In this document: piece by piece, positions 1 through 8,019 of the stretch
How the letters are laid out: the number at the start of each line of letters is the position of its first letter
Numbering within the stretch: position 1 is the stretch's first letter
Assembly (NCBI GenBank): GCA_020024055.1
Contig: JAHHUI010000015.1
Coordinates: 1 to 20,562 of the forward strand
Source of the DNA: Spirochaetaceae bacterium
GTDB taxonomy: Bacteria; Spirochaetota; Spirochaetia; WRBN01
Length of the DNA stretch: 20,562 nt
Reading direction: 5' to 3'
Translations under genes and position numbers: made by a program
Notes under the pieces: model-generated
Database searches by the model: none
Told to the model about the DNA's origin: nothing
What the model saw: only the letters and a program-made list of their open reading frames with translations

Positions 1-1518
1 GCATTCTCCCCGGGCCACTTTTTGCCAGAATTCGCTGTTCATGCCCGGCGGACAGGCTGTGATATGCAGGATATTTGCCTGCTGTGATGGCTCAATTTCT
101 ATTCCATTCGCCGCTAATTCTTCGCGATAAGAGAAAATAGTCTTCATCTCATCATCAGTCACATCCAATTCTATCGGCGAGAGCAGACGCTGGCTTTGCG
201 GCGGTTTTTCGCAAAGCATATCAAAGAGAATGCGTTCATGGGCCGCATGCTGATCAATCAGGAAAAGGGTATTCTCGCGCTCTGCAATCAGAAAAACACC
301 CATGGCCTGCCCGATATACACCCATGGCTGCTCTTCTTTTTCAGCAGGCTCAGGTGATGGATCAAGCCAGCAGGTGGGAGCCGCTTTTTCAACGGGCAAT
401 GCTGCTTTTTCCCTGGGTTTCGGCGGCGCAAATTCGAAAGGCAGCTTGACATTTTCAGGCATATTGGGCATTGATTCATGATGTGACAATGTATGGGCCG
501 CCGATGTCTGCTGCAGGGTGGCATGCGTGGGCTGCACTTCGTTTTGCAGCAAATGCACAATATTTTTGTGAATAGAGCTTAAATTACGGATTTTTGCTTC
601 GCGCTTGGCCGGGTGAATATTAAAATCAATCAAGTCGGCACGGATGCGCAGAAAAACAAAAGCCACAGGAAATTGCCCGCCGGGAAGCACGCTGTCATAA
701 GCATAGGCAACCGCCTGCATCAGGGAATATTCTTCAATGCGCCGCCCATTGACATAAATATGAATATATTTTCTGTTGTGATAATAATTCTGCGGGGTTC
801 CCGCCACAATAGTCATGGAAAATCCGTCTCTTTCTATTTCATTCTTGCTGTGCAGCACCAGGGGATTGTCCAAAAGCACATGGGCAAAGATTTGTTTTGT
901 GCGCCCAGGCAGGTCTGTTTTTAAAAAATGATATTTCATCTGGTCATCGCTGAAATATTGGAATTCAATATGTGGATGTGCGAGGGCTTTTTCAAAGAAG
1001 ACGTGCCGGCATTCTTTCTGTTCGTGGCCTGCGCTTTTAAGGAAACGCCGGCGCGCGGGTAAATTGTAAAAGATTTCTTCAATGGTCACTTTTGTGCCGA
1101 ATTGGCAGGGCACAGGTTTTATATGCGGCTGTTTTTCCAGGCGGGAATAAAGGGAATAGCCTGTGTCCTGATCGGCGCTTCGGCTGATGATATTCACCTT
1201 GCTGCATGCGCTCAGGCTGGCCAGGGCCTCACCGCGGAAGCCCAGGGTGTAGCTGTGGTCCAAATCCTCCAAACAGCGAATCTTGCTGGTGGTGTGCACC
1301 ATCACCGCCAAGGGCAGGTCTTCTTTGTCTATACCTGTTCCATTGTCAATCACCTGCAGGCTTTTCAGGCCGCCCTCTTCCAGGACGACACTGATGCGCG
1401 TGCTTTGAGCATCGATGGCATTATCCAGCAATTCGCGCAGGGCTGATGCAGGCCTTTCAATCACCTCGCCGGCGGCAATGCGCCTGGCATCCTGTTCAGG
1501 TAATTTATAAATTTTCAT
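1..1518 (-). CDS. mutL: DNA mismatch repair protein MutL (C-terminal end outside window)
   Basis: MutL is the ATPase that couples mismatch recognition by MutS to strand removal. The first 506 codons are present and the C-terminus lies beyond base 1; family members usually have about 600-650 residues. GHKL ATPase motifs align residue for residue with other MutLs: IAAGEVIERPAS (14-25), catalytic E29 and Mg-binding N33 in RELLDNAIDA, DNGTGI, and GFRGEAL. A proline-rich linker follows, then the start of the dimerization/endonuclease domain with DQHAAHERILFD. This is the metal-binding motif of nicking-type MutL, but its last acidic residue is Asp instead of the usual Glu. The ATG overlaps the upstream stop (ATGA, 1515-1518) and has only a weak ribosome site, so translation is probably coupled. 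Identity is certain; endonuclease activity is inferred. Confidence 0.97.
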   Translation of the reverse strand, partial: MKIYKLPEQDARRIAAGEVIERPASALRELLDNAIDAQSTRISVVLEEGGLKSLQVIDNGTGIDKEDLPLAVMVHTTSKIRCLEDLDHSYTLGFRGEALASLSACSKVNIISRSADQDTGYSLYSRLEKQPHIKPVPCQFGTKVTIEEIFYNLPARRRFLKSAGHEQKECRHVFFEKALAHPHIEFQYFSDDQMKYHFLKTDLPGRTKQIFAHVLLDNPLVLHSKNEIERDGFSMTIVAGTPQNYYHNRKYIHIYVNGRRIEEYSLMQAVAYAYDSVLPGGQFPVAFVFLRIRADLIDFNIHPAKREAKIRNLSSIHKNIVHLLQNEVQPTHATLQQTSAAHTLSHHESMPNMPENVKLPFEFAPPKPREKAALPVEKAAPTCWLDPSPEPAEKEEQPWVYIGQAMGVFLIAERENTLFLIDQHAAHERILFDMLCEKPPQSQRLLSPIELDVTDDEMKTIFSYREELAANGIEIEPSQQANILHITACPPGMNSEFWQKVARGEC

Positions 1519-2030
1519 TGTGGATCTTTTGAAACTGAATTTCTTAATTCAGTACTTTTCCCCTCGAAAGTGATCACTGCTTTGAGATATTTGCCCTCCA
1601 GGGCGCTCACATTCAGGCGAGTCAGGCCTTCTTGTCCTTCTTCGGGAAAAACAGCCTGCATAGGCTGCTGTGTCAAAGCTTCACCATCGCAGAAAAACTG
1701 CACTTGATACGGTTTTTTGGCCAGATGAGATCCTTGCGGCATGCTTTTGACGCGCAAAGCAATGGTGGTTTCGCCTGTAAAGGTTTGATTGCGCAGGCTC
1801 CATTCATATCCATTCCATTGTTTTTGGGCGCCTTTGCGCATCAGCAGCGGCATGAAAATCAAGGCAAAGACAAGGATAAAACCTAAATCGGCAATCGTGA
1901 TCCGCAGGCCCATGCGACGTGAATCCTGTGTTTTGCGCCTTTCTTTAGACATAGCAATAGAAAAGTCTTGAGGTTTTAAATTACTGTGATATTTGATTTC
2001 GGGCATATCGGCAGACTCGCGGCGCATCAT
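1515..2030 (-). CDS. Single-pass membrane protein of unknown function
   Basis: I do not recognise this 171-aa protein. It has a charged, Arg/Lys-rich N-terminal tail (residues 1-43), one hydrophobic helix at about 44-64 flanked by RR and RK, and a C-terminal region of about 105 residues rich in beta-prone segments that contains one cysteine (about 114). The layout suggests a cytoplasmic tail with the C-terminal part in the periplasm. An open frame reaches back to 2117, but that would overlap the upstream gene by 62 bp. The ATG at 2030 has an ideal AGGAGG at 2037-2042 six bases upstream and was chosen; a second ATG follows directly at 2027. It starts 25 bp after the lipoprotein gene and overlaps mutL by 4 bp, so it is co-expressed with both. 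That does not show a role in mismatch repair. Confidence 0.8.
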   Translation of the reverse strand: MMRRESADMPEIKYHSNLKPQDFSIAMSKERRKTQDSRRMGLRITIADLGFILVFALIFMPLLMRKGAQKQWNGYEWSLRNQTFTGETTIALRVKSMPQGSHLAKKPYQVQFFCDGEALTQQPMQAVFPEEGQEGLTRLNVSALEGKYLKAVITFEGKSTELRNSVSKDPQ

Positions 2031-2055
2031 GCAATCCCTCCTGATATCAGAGCTG

Positions 2056-3177
2056 TTAAACAGGTCTCCACCATACCACTTCCGCACCAAAGCTGTAAGC
2101 GAAAAGCGCATACACAATGCCGTCTTCGGAAACAGCCATCGATGTAGAAATAGGTGGTTCTTTTAATTCATGCATCAGCATTGCCGAGCGAATCACCGTG
2201 CCATAGCTGTCTAAAACCTGTAATTCATAGCCCGTCTGCTCTCCGTTTTTCACCAGGTCTCTGGTAAAATACAGATTTTGTGCTATGTCGCTGCCAATCA
2301 GGCTGAAGCCTTCGCCCAATTTCCCAAGAGGAAAGAGAAAGCTGCGAATAATTTTATTTTCTGCCAGGCTGTATAGAAACATGCGCGGCAACACTTCGGT
2401 TTTCGATTTTGTCAGCCCGGCGGCGGAGATGTATAAAAGTTCTCCCGTGGTATCGGGGGTGATTCTGCTGACCTGGAATGTAATATCAGGATCATCATTG
2501 GGGTGCACGAGGCTGGCGGGCAGGGAAACGGCAGGCAAAGCTAAATCGCCCTGAGAATCATCGCCATACACTTTCCAGGTGTCTTGATCTCTTGTCACAG
2601 CCATCAGAAGATTGTTGCGCGTTGTTTTCAATTCGGTGATGAAAGGCAAGGGGCTGGTGTTTTTGCCCTCTTGGCCAAGAAAGTCAATATATTCGCCATT
2701 GCTGTCAAAACGCAAAATGACACGATCGAAAGGAATAGGCCCCAGCAGATCTGCATCCACTTCAATGCGATCGTCTACATACATGCTTCCTTCATTATCC
2801 ACGGCCAAGAGCCCGATATTCTGAAAATTCCATGTGGTGACACGAAAGCCCAAATCATTTTTTTTGAAAGGCAAATTGCTTTGTTCATTGTAAATAAGCG
2901 AAAGAATATCTCCATAATTTGAAAATTTCATCACTTTACCCAAAGAGGGATTAGAGATATAAAAAAGGCCATCACGCATCAGGATATCGATCTTTTTATC
3001 GAAGAACAAAGTACCATCGCGTTCAAAATAGTCTAATTCGTCGGCCATCACACCAAGATTCAAAGAGAAAAGCTCTTCATGTTTAATGGCGGGGCCTTTC
3101 CCGGAACAGCCAAGCAAAGAGACAAGAGTACAGACAATGATAAAACACGAACGAATAAAAATTCTGCAGAACCCCAT
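2056..3177 (-). CDS. NHL/beta-propeller-like lipoprotein (spirochaetal LIC_12708-type)
   Basis: This is a 373-aa predicted lipoprotein. It has a hydrophobic signal peptide ending in the lipobox LLGC, with acylated cysteine C24. The mature part has repeated short beta segments of the type seen in NHL/6-bladed propellers (FYISNPSLGKVMKFSNYGDI, later LFLYSLAENKIIRSF, YGTVIRSAMLM, GIVYALFAYSF). From memory this resembles a conserved spirochaetal lipoprotein family named after Leptospira LIC_12708; the ligand and role are unknown to me. It is probably tethered to a membrane facing the periplasm or the surface. It is the first gene of the minus-strand block with mutL and has no Shine-Dalgarno sequence. 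A promoter-like pair lies immediately upstream, so the message may be leaderless. The coding call is strong; the family call is moderate. Confidence 0.85.
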   Translation of the reverse strand: MGFCRIFIRSCFIIVCTLVSLLGCSGKGPAIKHEELFSLNLGVMADELDYFERDGTLFFDKKIDILMRDGLFYISNPSLGKVMKFSNYGDILSLIYNEQSNLPFKKNDLGFRVTTWNFQNIGLLAVDNEGSMYVDDRIEVDADLLGPIPFDRVILRFDSNGEYIDFLGQEGKNTSPLPFITELKTTRNNLLMAVTRDQDTWKVYGDDSQGDLALPAVSLPASLVHPNDDPDITFQVSRITPDTTGELLYISAAGLTKSKTEVLPRMFLYSLAENKIIRSFLFPLGKLGEGFSLIGSDIAQNLYFTRDLVKNGEQTGYELQVLDSYGTVIRSAMLMHELKEPPISTSMAVSEDGIVYALFAYSFGAEVVWWRPV

Positions 3178-3308
3178 AGTATGGCAGAGTAACGTGTTTC
3201 TTCAGCCCTCGTCAAGGGCGAAAAAGGTAATTTTTAAAAAAGCTTTTTAATGGCTTCTCAAGCGCAATATTTATATGCTACTGTCTGGGCATTGCAGGGA
3301 GATTTTCT
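3178..3308. other. Divergent intergenic region between the lipoprotein and rsmG genes
   Basis: This 131-bp gap is the longest in the window and must contain promoters for both directions. Besides the minus-strand promoter candidate it holds an A/T-rich tract at about 3221-3250 and, for rsmG, a TATGCT (3274-3279) that could be a -10 box. No good -35 lies 16-18 bases before it. No RNA gene or further ORF is visible. Confidence 0.5.
3186..3215 (-). promoter_or_regulatory. Candidate promoter of the NHL lipoprotein-mutL block
   Basis: On the minus strand TTGACG (3210-3215) is followed after 18 bases by TACTCT (3186-3191), giving 5/6 and 3/6 matches to sigma-70 boxes with the key T, A and last T of the -10 kept. 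The start codon is only 8 bases beyond the -10, so initiation would occur at or within about two bases of the ATG. The -35 overlaps a small inverted repeat (GCCCT/AGGGC, 3205-3219) that could be an operator. Prediction from sequence only. Confidence 0.4.
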
Positions 3309-3959
3309 GTGACATCAGAACTTATCACATTGATAAAGCCGTATATGCAAAAATGGGATATACCCTTTTCCTCATCCCAGGAATCTGCCCTAGAGATCTT
3401 TTATCGTGAAATTGTGCGTTTTTCTGGGCTTTTGGGCCTCACGCATGCGGGGCCTGAAGATTTGCCAGCCAAGCATTTTCTTGACAGCCTTTTGGCTTTG
3501 CCTTCTTTATGGAAAATGGGCCTGCGCACTGTGCTGGATATTGGCAGCGGCGGCGGCTTTCCTGCTTTGCCTTTGGCTGTGATGATGAGCGACTGCCATT
3601 TCACTTTGTGCGAAAGAAATACAAAAAAAGCAGGATTTCTTCTCTCGACATCTAGCTTAATGGGCCTGAAAAATGTTAATATTTATGCGCATGATTTTAT
3701 ACAGGTTTCTGGTTGTTTTGAATTATGCACATTCCGTGCATTAATGAAAGTGACTGCCCAGGCAGCAGAAAAGGTTTTAAAAAAAGCCCCTATGGGACTG
3801 GCGTATAAAGGGCGTTTGGAGGAAACAGAAAAAGAAGCTCAGTTATTAACTGAGACTGGACTTTTTGTGCGTATCGATATGGTACACGATGATAACATCA
3901 TGGGGCAGCGTACTTTGTTATGGTTTACCCGCGATGAAAAACAGTGGGAGCAAATGTGA
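3309..3959 (+). CDS. rsmG: 16S rRNA (guanine527-N7)-methyltransferase RsmG
   Basis: RsmG (GidB) uses S-adenosylmethionine to methylate N7 of G527 in 16S rRNA, in the 530 loop of the small subunit. The 216-aa length is typical. The SAM-binding loop VLDIGSGGGFPALPLAV lies at about 75-91, preceded by KHFLDSL (55-61), a family hallmark, and followed by the acidic CER segment (101-103) and FRAL. The start is GTG at 3309, with AGGGAGA at 3296-3302 six bases upstream; it is the only operon-first gene here with a clear ribosome site. Its TGA overlaps the start of the outer-membrane protein gene. Loss of this enzyme gives low-level streptomycin resistance in other bacteria. No gidA/mnmG neighbour is present. 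Confidence 0.95.
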   Translation: MTSELITLIKPYMQKWDIPFSSSQESALEIFYREIVRFSGLLGLTHAGPEDLPAKHFLDSLLALPSLWKMGLRTVLDIGSGGGFPALPLAVMMSDCHFTLCERNTKKAGFLLSTSSLMGLKNVNIYAHDFIQVSGCFELCTFRALMKVTAQAAEKVLKKAPMGLAYKGRLEETEKEAQLLTETGLFVRIDMVHDDNIMGQRTLLWFTRDEKQWEQM

Positions 3960-5590
3960 CTTTTTGTGCTCCAGAGAATAAAACATACTATCCTCACAGG
4001 GCCAAATGCAAAAGAATATTGTTCTTTTGTTTAATTTTATGTGTCCGCACCTTTGTTCTTTGGGCCCAGGAAAAGCCTGTCATTATTGATCAGGTAAATG
4101 TGATGAATGATGTCCCCCAGGGTGCCAAGGGGTTTTGGTATGGGCAAACAAAACCATGGGTTTTAAAAGAAAGCTTATATCTTAAAGAAGGCCAGACTTT
4201 CACCACACAGAAAAAATTTGATGATAAGATAAGAGATGTGCGCGATTCTTTAAGCCGCAATTCGCTGTTCCAGGCTGGCTCGCGTGTCGAAGTTTTGGAC
4301 AATCCCAAAGCAAATCAAAGTCTGGTACGTCATGTCATCATCAATATTTATATTTCAGATAGTTTTAATTTTATTGCCTATCCTCGTGCCTCGTTCAATT
4401 CCAGCCGCGGTGTGGATGTGGGCCTGCGTTTCCGGCATTATAATCCCTTTGGCTTTATGCGCCAGTGGACAGGGCGCATTGGCTATGTATTCAATGAACA
4501 TCAGCGATCCAGCGGTGATATTTCTCTGGAAGGCGGCATTCCCTTGAATTGGCTCAATCAATCCTGGAATTTAACATTTTCCACAGCGGCATTGATTGCT
4601 CCTTGGTATGGTTCTGTTGACGATACCACCAAGGAAGAAGTCCCTTTCACTGCCAGAATTGGCCTTGGCACATTTTGGAAACTTTTGCCTTCTTATCACA
4701 GCCAGATGGGCGTGTGGACAGAAGTGTATCAGAAAATTGATGTGATTGCGCAAAACACCCATACCGGCGGTGTGGCTGTGAAATACGATCCTTATATTCT
4801 GTCCACTGGCTATAATGTGTCTTTAAAGCTGCCTATTTATGAAATGCCGGGCATAGGCCTGTTATACACAATTACCGGCCATGGCGGCTATTATGGATAC
4901 AGGCTTGAGGCCAAAGCCGCCGACACGCGCCGCGGATATTTCCCGTTTTTTATGCATTCATTCAATGTGGGCGAGGTGAATTTGGTGGGCAATATGCGCC
5001 AGGGGTTCAGCGCTTTTGCCCAGGCTAATTTTTCATACGATCCCTATCGCGGAAGAAAATGGGGAATCTGGGGCCAGGATGCCACATTTGGCAAAGATGA
5101 AAACCCCTGGCGTGATTCCACTGTTTCCGCCGGGGTCATGGCTTATTGGCCTTTACATGAATATGTGGCTGTGGCCGGGCGGCTTGGCTGGCTGTATTAT
5201 CCCATGGATACGGCCAATACACATGAACTGGGGGGTGTGCTGCGCGGAATACGTGATGGACGCATGCGCGGAGATATGCTTTTTTATTGGAATGCAGATA
5301 TTATGTTCAAGGGCTGGCTGGGCCGCCTGGATTCTATCGGAGAGGTGTGGCTGGGCTTGTTTTATGACGGGGGGTTGACACGCCAGCCAAGTAAAAAATT
5401 TGAAAAGCCTTTCCATGCTGTGGGTATTGAAGTGGTGTGGTATCCCAGGTTTTCGCGCAATATTCGCGTGCGCGCCAGCCTGGGCGAAGATGTGCAGGCC
5501 ATGTTTGCCAATGGAAAATTGACAGGCGCTTCACCCAGAGACGGCCAGGGCCAATATGAATTGTATTTAGGTATCGATTTGCATTATTAG
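3956..5590 (+). CDS. Omp85-like outer-membrane beta-barrel protein with one POTRA-like domain
   Basis: This is a 544-aa predicted outer-membrane protein. A basic stretch and hydrophobic core (about 17-36) end in VLWA-QEKP, a likely signal-peptidase I site. Residues about 43-135 resemble one POTRA domain: beta strand, LKEGQTFT, helix KIRDVRDSLSRNSLFQ, then strands VEVLD and HVIINIYI. The rest is alternating aromatic/polar strands with the Omp85-like GLRFRHYNPFG, ending in the terminal aromatic LGIDLHY typical of barrel proteins. BamA has five POTRAs, so this is a reduced relative, perhaps a transporter or an assembly factor for a specific client. The open frame begins at GTG 3944, but GTG 3956 has GGGAG at 3946-3950 and forms a GTGA overlap with the rsmG stop, so it was preferred. 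The barrel call is strong; Omp85 membership is inferred. Confidence 0.82.
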   Translation: MTFCAPENKTYYPHRAKCKRILFFCLILCVRTFVLWAQEKPVIIDQVNVMNDVPQGAKGFWYGQTKPWVLKESLYLKEGQTFTTQKKFDDKIRDVRDSLSRNSLFQAGSRVEVLDNPKANQSLVRHVIINIYISDSFNFIAYPRASFNSSRGVDVGLRFRHYNPFGFMRQWTGRIGYVFNEHQRSSGDISLEGGIPLNWLNQSWNLTFSTAALIAPWYGSVDDTTKEEVPFTARIGLGTFWKLLPSYHSQMGVWTEVYQKIDVIAQNTHTGGVAVKYDPYILSTGYNVSLKLPIYEMPGIGLLYTITGHGGYYGYRLEAKAADTRRGYFPFFMHSFNVGEVNLVGNMRQGFSAFAQANFSYDPYRGRKWGIWGQDATFGKDENPWRDSTVSAGVMAYWPLHEYVAVAGRLGWLYYPMDTANTHELGGVLRGIRDGRMRGDMLFYWNADIMFKGWLGRLDSIGEVWLGLFYDGGLTRQPSKKFEKPFHAVGIEVVWYPRFSRNIRVRASLGEDVQAMFANGKLTGASPRDGQGQYELYLGIDLHY

Positions 5591-6921
5591 CCTTTAAAGG
5601 CAGTGAGTGCAGCTACCGCGGCACCCAGCAGCGAGGCACTTTCCACACGGGCGATTTCGTAATAGCGCAGATTCTCTTCTCTCAAAATCTCTTTCAGATA
5701 ATACTCAGTCAAAAATTTGAAATTTTTCACGGCATAAAATGTTGTTCCGTCTATCACAATGCACGCCGGGTGCAGGGGGGTCAATCCACATTCGCTTTTC
5801 AAAAGCACAGCCGAAAGGGCACAGGCAAAGAGCTTTGCCGCACGCTGAATCAGCAGTTCACACGTATAGTACAGAGTCTCGATATCTTCATGTGCATTTT
5901 CATGCCCGGCCAGCAAGGCCAATTTGCCCAGCACATGTTCGTCCGTTAAAGGATTCATCATGAAATGGCATAGAGCGATAGTGGTGATATTTTCTGATAT
6001 TTCGCTGAGTTTTTGTGCAAAATCCGCAGAAAAAATATTTTCTTTGCACATAGCGCGCAGCACATGGGCAGCCAGGGGTCCAAGATAGGCCCCAGACATT
6101 GCTTTTTCAAAGGCAAAACGGCCTTTTGGGGCCATCATTTCATTGAATTCACGTTCAAGAGAACCTGTCAGATACCCTGTAAATTCACCCGATTCTATGT
6201 TGATTACTTGTTTCTCTTTAGGGTTGTCAGTGGTGATTTTTGTGATGGCTGCATTTCTTTCAGCATAGGCGATATTCATGCCCGTGCCCAAAATAGCGCC
6301 CAAATATCCGCTGAATTGTTTTTCCGGATCCACAGTCAGGCCCATCAGCAAAGTGGTGACTGTGTCATTGACGATGATAATATCATAGTCTTTTTCAAAG
6401 CCATGTTTTTTCAGGGCCTGGCGCAGACATTCGCCCACAAGCATATTTTCGTGTCCGTGCACATCAATGCCTTTGCTGAAAAAAAGCAGCTTGCCATCAT
6501 GATTGGGCATTGCTTCTGTGGGAAAGCTGAAACAGAAGCCAATTTTTGTGCTTTTGTCTGCGATGTCTTCAATCTGCTTTACAAAATAATCAAAAATTTC
6601 CTCACAAGAAACTGTGCCCTGTGTGCCGGGCATATTTGTGCTGTTGTAATGTTTAATCACCGGTGCGCCAAAATCATCAAAATGAATCAAGGCAGAGCGC
6701 ACATGAGTGCCACCGGCATCCAAAACAATGATATTTTCATGGCGAGGGATATTTTCCCCTATTTGCACAAAAGTGGGAAGCATGGCCAATGAACTTTCTC
6801 TGCCTTGTAATCCGTTTTCCATATGGCGCATGAAATTCTGCACATGCACCCGTGTGTCTATTTCGTCGCTGTGCAGCATATTTTTCTTCAGGAAAAGCTC
6901 AATCGCGAGTGCTTTTTTCAT
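5587..6921 (-). CDS. Hexokinase, eukaryotic-type family
   Basis: This enzyme phosphorylates glucose and related hexoses with ATP at the entry to glycolysis. It belongs to the hexokinase family best known from eukaryotes and spirochaetes, not the short bacterial glucokinases. At 444 aa it has IVLDAGGTHVRSALI (phosphate-1, about 65-79), FSFPTE then SKGID (sugar binding, about 132-153), VNDTVTTLL with catalytic D186, ILGTGMN (phosphate-2, about 210-216), ESGEF, FEKAMSGAYLG, and IDGTTFY near the C-terminus. The frame is open to an ATG at 6939 that overlaps the upstream stop (ATGA). ATG 6921 was chosen because AGGAAGGGA (6928-6936) sits six bases before it, and the longer form would translate that ribosome site. 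It follows the Sua5 gene by 14 bp. Its TAA interlocks with the stop of the convergent outer-membrane protein gene. Confidence 0.93.
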   Translation of the reverse strand: MKKALAIELFLKKNMLHSDEIDTRVHVQNFMRHMENGLQGRESSLAMLPTFVQIGENIPRHENIIVLDAGGTHVRSALIHFDDFGAPVIKHYNSTNMPGTQGTVSCEEIFDYFVKQIEDIADKSTKIGFCFSFPTEAMPNHDGKLLFFSKGIDVHGHENMLVGECLRQALKKHGFEKDYDIIIVNDTVTTLLMGLTVDPEKQFSGYLGAILGTGMNIAYAERNAAITKITTDNPKEKQVINIESGEFTGYLTGSLEREFNEMMAPKGRFAFEKAMSGAYLGPLAAHVLRAMCKENIFSADFAQKLSEISENITTIALCHFMMNPLTDEHVLGKLALLAGHENAHEDIETLYYTCELLIQRAAKLFACALSAVLLKSECGLTPLHPACIVIDGTTFYAVKNFKFLTEYYLKEILREENLRYYEIARVESASLLGAAVAALTAFKG

Positions 6922-6935
6922 AAAATGTCCCTTCC

Positions 6936-7940
6936 TCATGGGTTAGATTTCTGTGCCGCTGCTCTTTGAAGCCGATCACATAAAGCCAGACCCAGGCCTG
7001 ATCGGCTTGGAAACTGGGCATAGGCTATCTGCACGCCTTGCTCTTCGAATTCTACCAGGGCATGATAGAGTTGTCTAGCAAAATCTTCTATATTGCGGAA
7101 GATTTTGATTTGCCATCCCTCTGGCGGGTTTAAATCGTGGTCTTGCAAGGGAAATAGGCATAGAATGCCCAGTTTTTCATGCCCATGATGATGAATTAGC
7201 CAGGGCAAATCGATCTGATGCACCAGGCGCAGGGGATAGGCAGGCTGATAATGTGGATGGCGCGTGCCTGGGCTGGCCAATTCTTTGGATGAGGTTTGAA
7301 TTTGAATGCTCAGGCCTTTGTCAGATAAAAAATCCTGTAGAATTTCTAAAGAAATGGCCCCTGCGCGCAGCAGAGCAATATTTTCTTCATCCATACAGGA
7401 AATCACTGTGGATTCCACACCGTGTATAGACGCATCGCCGTCAAGAATACCGGCAATAATTCCCTGCAATTCTTGCATTACCATGCCTGCATTTGTAGGG
7501 CTTGGGCGCCCTGATCGATTTGCCGAAGGCGCCGCCAGGGGAAATGGACATGCCTGAAGCAATGCCTGGGCCGCTGGGTGGCCGGGAATGCGCACCGCCG
7601 CCGTGGGCAGATTCGCCGTGGCCACCGGAGAAATCGAAAGAGCTTTAGGCAGAATAATGGTCAGCGGCCCGGGACTGAATTCATTGAATAAGTCGTAGGC
7701 GATATCGGGAATATTCATTGCCGCTTCATGCAGGCGATCAAGAGAAGCGATGTGAATGATGAAGGGATTGTCCTGTGGGCGGCCCTTGGCTTCATAAATG
7801 GCACGGCAGGCTTTGTTTGAAAATGCATTGCCCCCCAGGCCGAAAACAGTTTCTGTTGGAAAGGCCACCAGCTGATCTTCTTGCAGCATTTTCACTGCAT
7901 TGGGAATGTCTTTTCTGTGAAATATTTGTGTTTTTATCAT
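6936..7940 (-). CDS. L-threonylcarbamoyladenylate synthase, Sua5 type
   Basis: Sua5/TsaC makes threonylcarbamoyl-AMP from threonine, bicarbonate and ATP, the first step of the t6A37 modification of ANN-decoding tRNAs in the cytoplasm. The YrdC-like catalytic domain carries FPTETVFGLGG (27-37), AKGRPQDNPFIIHI, the SPGPLTIILP segment, AVRIPGHP, APSANRSGRPSPT and ESTVISC. At 334 aa it is longer than TsaC. A typical linker (SPGTRHPHYQPAYPL) joins a C-terminal Sua5 domain, so it is the two-domain form. The ATG at 7940 has no Shine-Dalgarno sequence, and an extended -10 lies 14 bases upstream. It is first in an operon with hexokinase. The partners TsaB/D/E are not in the window. Confidence 0.94.
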   Translation of the reverse strand: MIKTQIFHRKDIPNAVKMLQEDQLVAFPTETVFGLGGNAFSNKACRAIYEAKGRPQDNPFIIHIASLDRLHEAAMNIPDIAYDLFNEFSPGPLTIILPKALSISPVATANLPTAAVRIPGHPAAQALLQACPFPLAAPSANRSGRPSPTNAGMVMQELQGIIAGILDGDASIHGVESTVISCMDEENIALLRAGAISLEILQDFLSDKGLSIQIQTSSKELASPGTRHPHYQPAYPLRLVHQIDLPWLIHHHGHEKLGILCLFPLQDHDLNPPEGWQIKIFRNIEDFARQLYHALVEFEEQGVQIAYAQFPSRSGLGLALCDRLQRAAAQKSNP

Positions 7941-7954
7941 AGCTTATTGGGTTT

Positions 7955-7963
7955 ATTATCGCA
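7955..7963 (-). promoter_or_regulatory. Candidate extended -10 promoter of sua5-hexokinase
   Basis: The minus strand reads TGCGATAAT: a TGn extension plus a hexamer matching TATAAT at 5 of 6 positions. Only 14 bases separate it from the ATG at 7940, which predicts a 5' leader of about 8 bases. There is no convincing -35 box, as is usual for extended -10 promoters. Confidence 0.45.
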
Positions 7964-7990
7964 ATTTTGCCTTGAAAATACATGTGGGTC

Positions 7991-8019
7991 TTGTAAAAAA
8001 GCATCAAAAGAGTTACGAT
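7991..8019 (+). promoter_or_regulatory. Candidate promoter of gatB
   Basis: TTGTAA (7991-7996) and TACGAT (8014-8019) are 17 bases apart, each matching 4 of 6 consensus bases. Initiation would fall about five bases before the ATG at 8031. An alternative is TTGAAA (7972-7977) with TAAAAA (7994-7999), spaced 16, which would give a leader of about 25 bases. The gene lacks a ribosome site either way. Confidence 0.35.

Noticed and set aside
288..560. 90-codon minus-strand frame rich in Cys, Pro and His
   Set aside because: It lies inside mutL in another frame; the mutL frame is continuous through this region with conserved motifs on both sides.
3205..3219. Hairpin GCCCT-5-AGGGC as a terminator
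   Set aside because: No T run follows on either strand and no gene ends there; it overlaps a promoter instead.
5590..5601. Perfect 12-base palindrome GCCTTTAAAGGC at the convergent junction
   Set aside because: It encodes the last residues of hexokinase, its stem is only four pairs around a TTAA loop, and no T tract follows. Probably chance.
6013..6792. 259-codon plus-strand frame
   Set aside because: Antisense to hexokinase, which has full family motifs; no ribosome site or recognisable domain.
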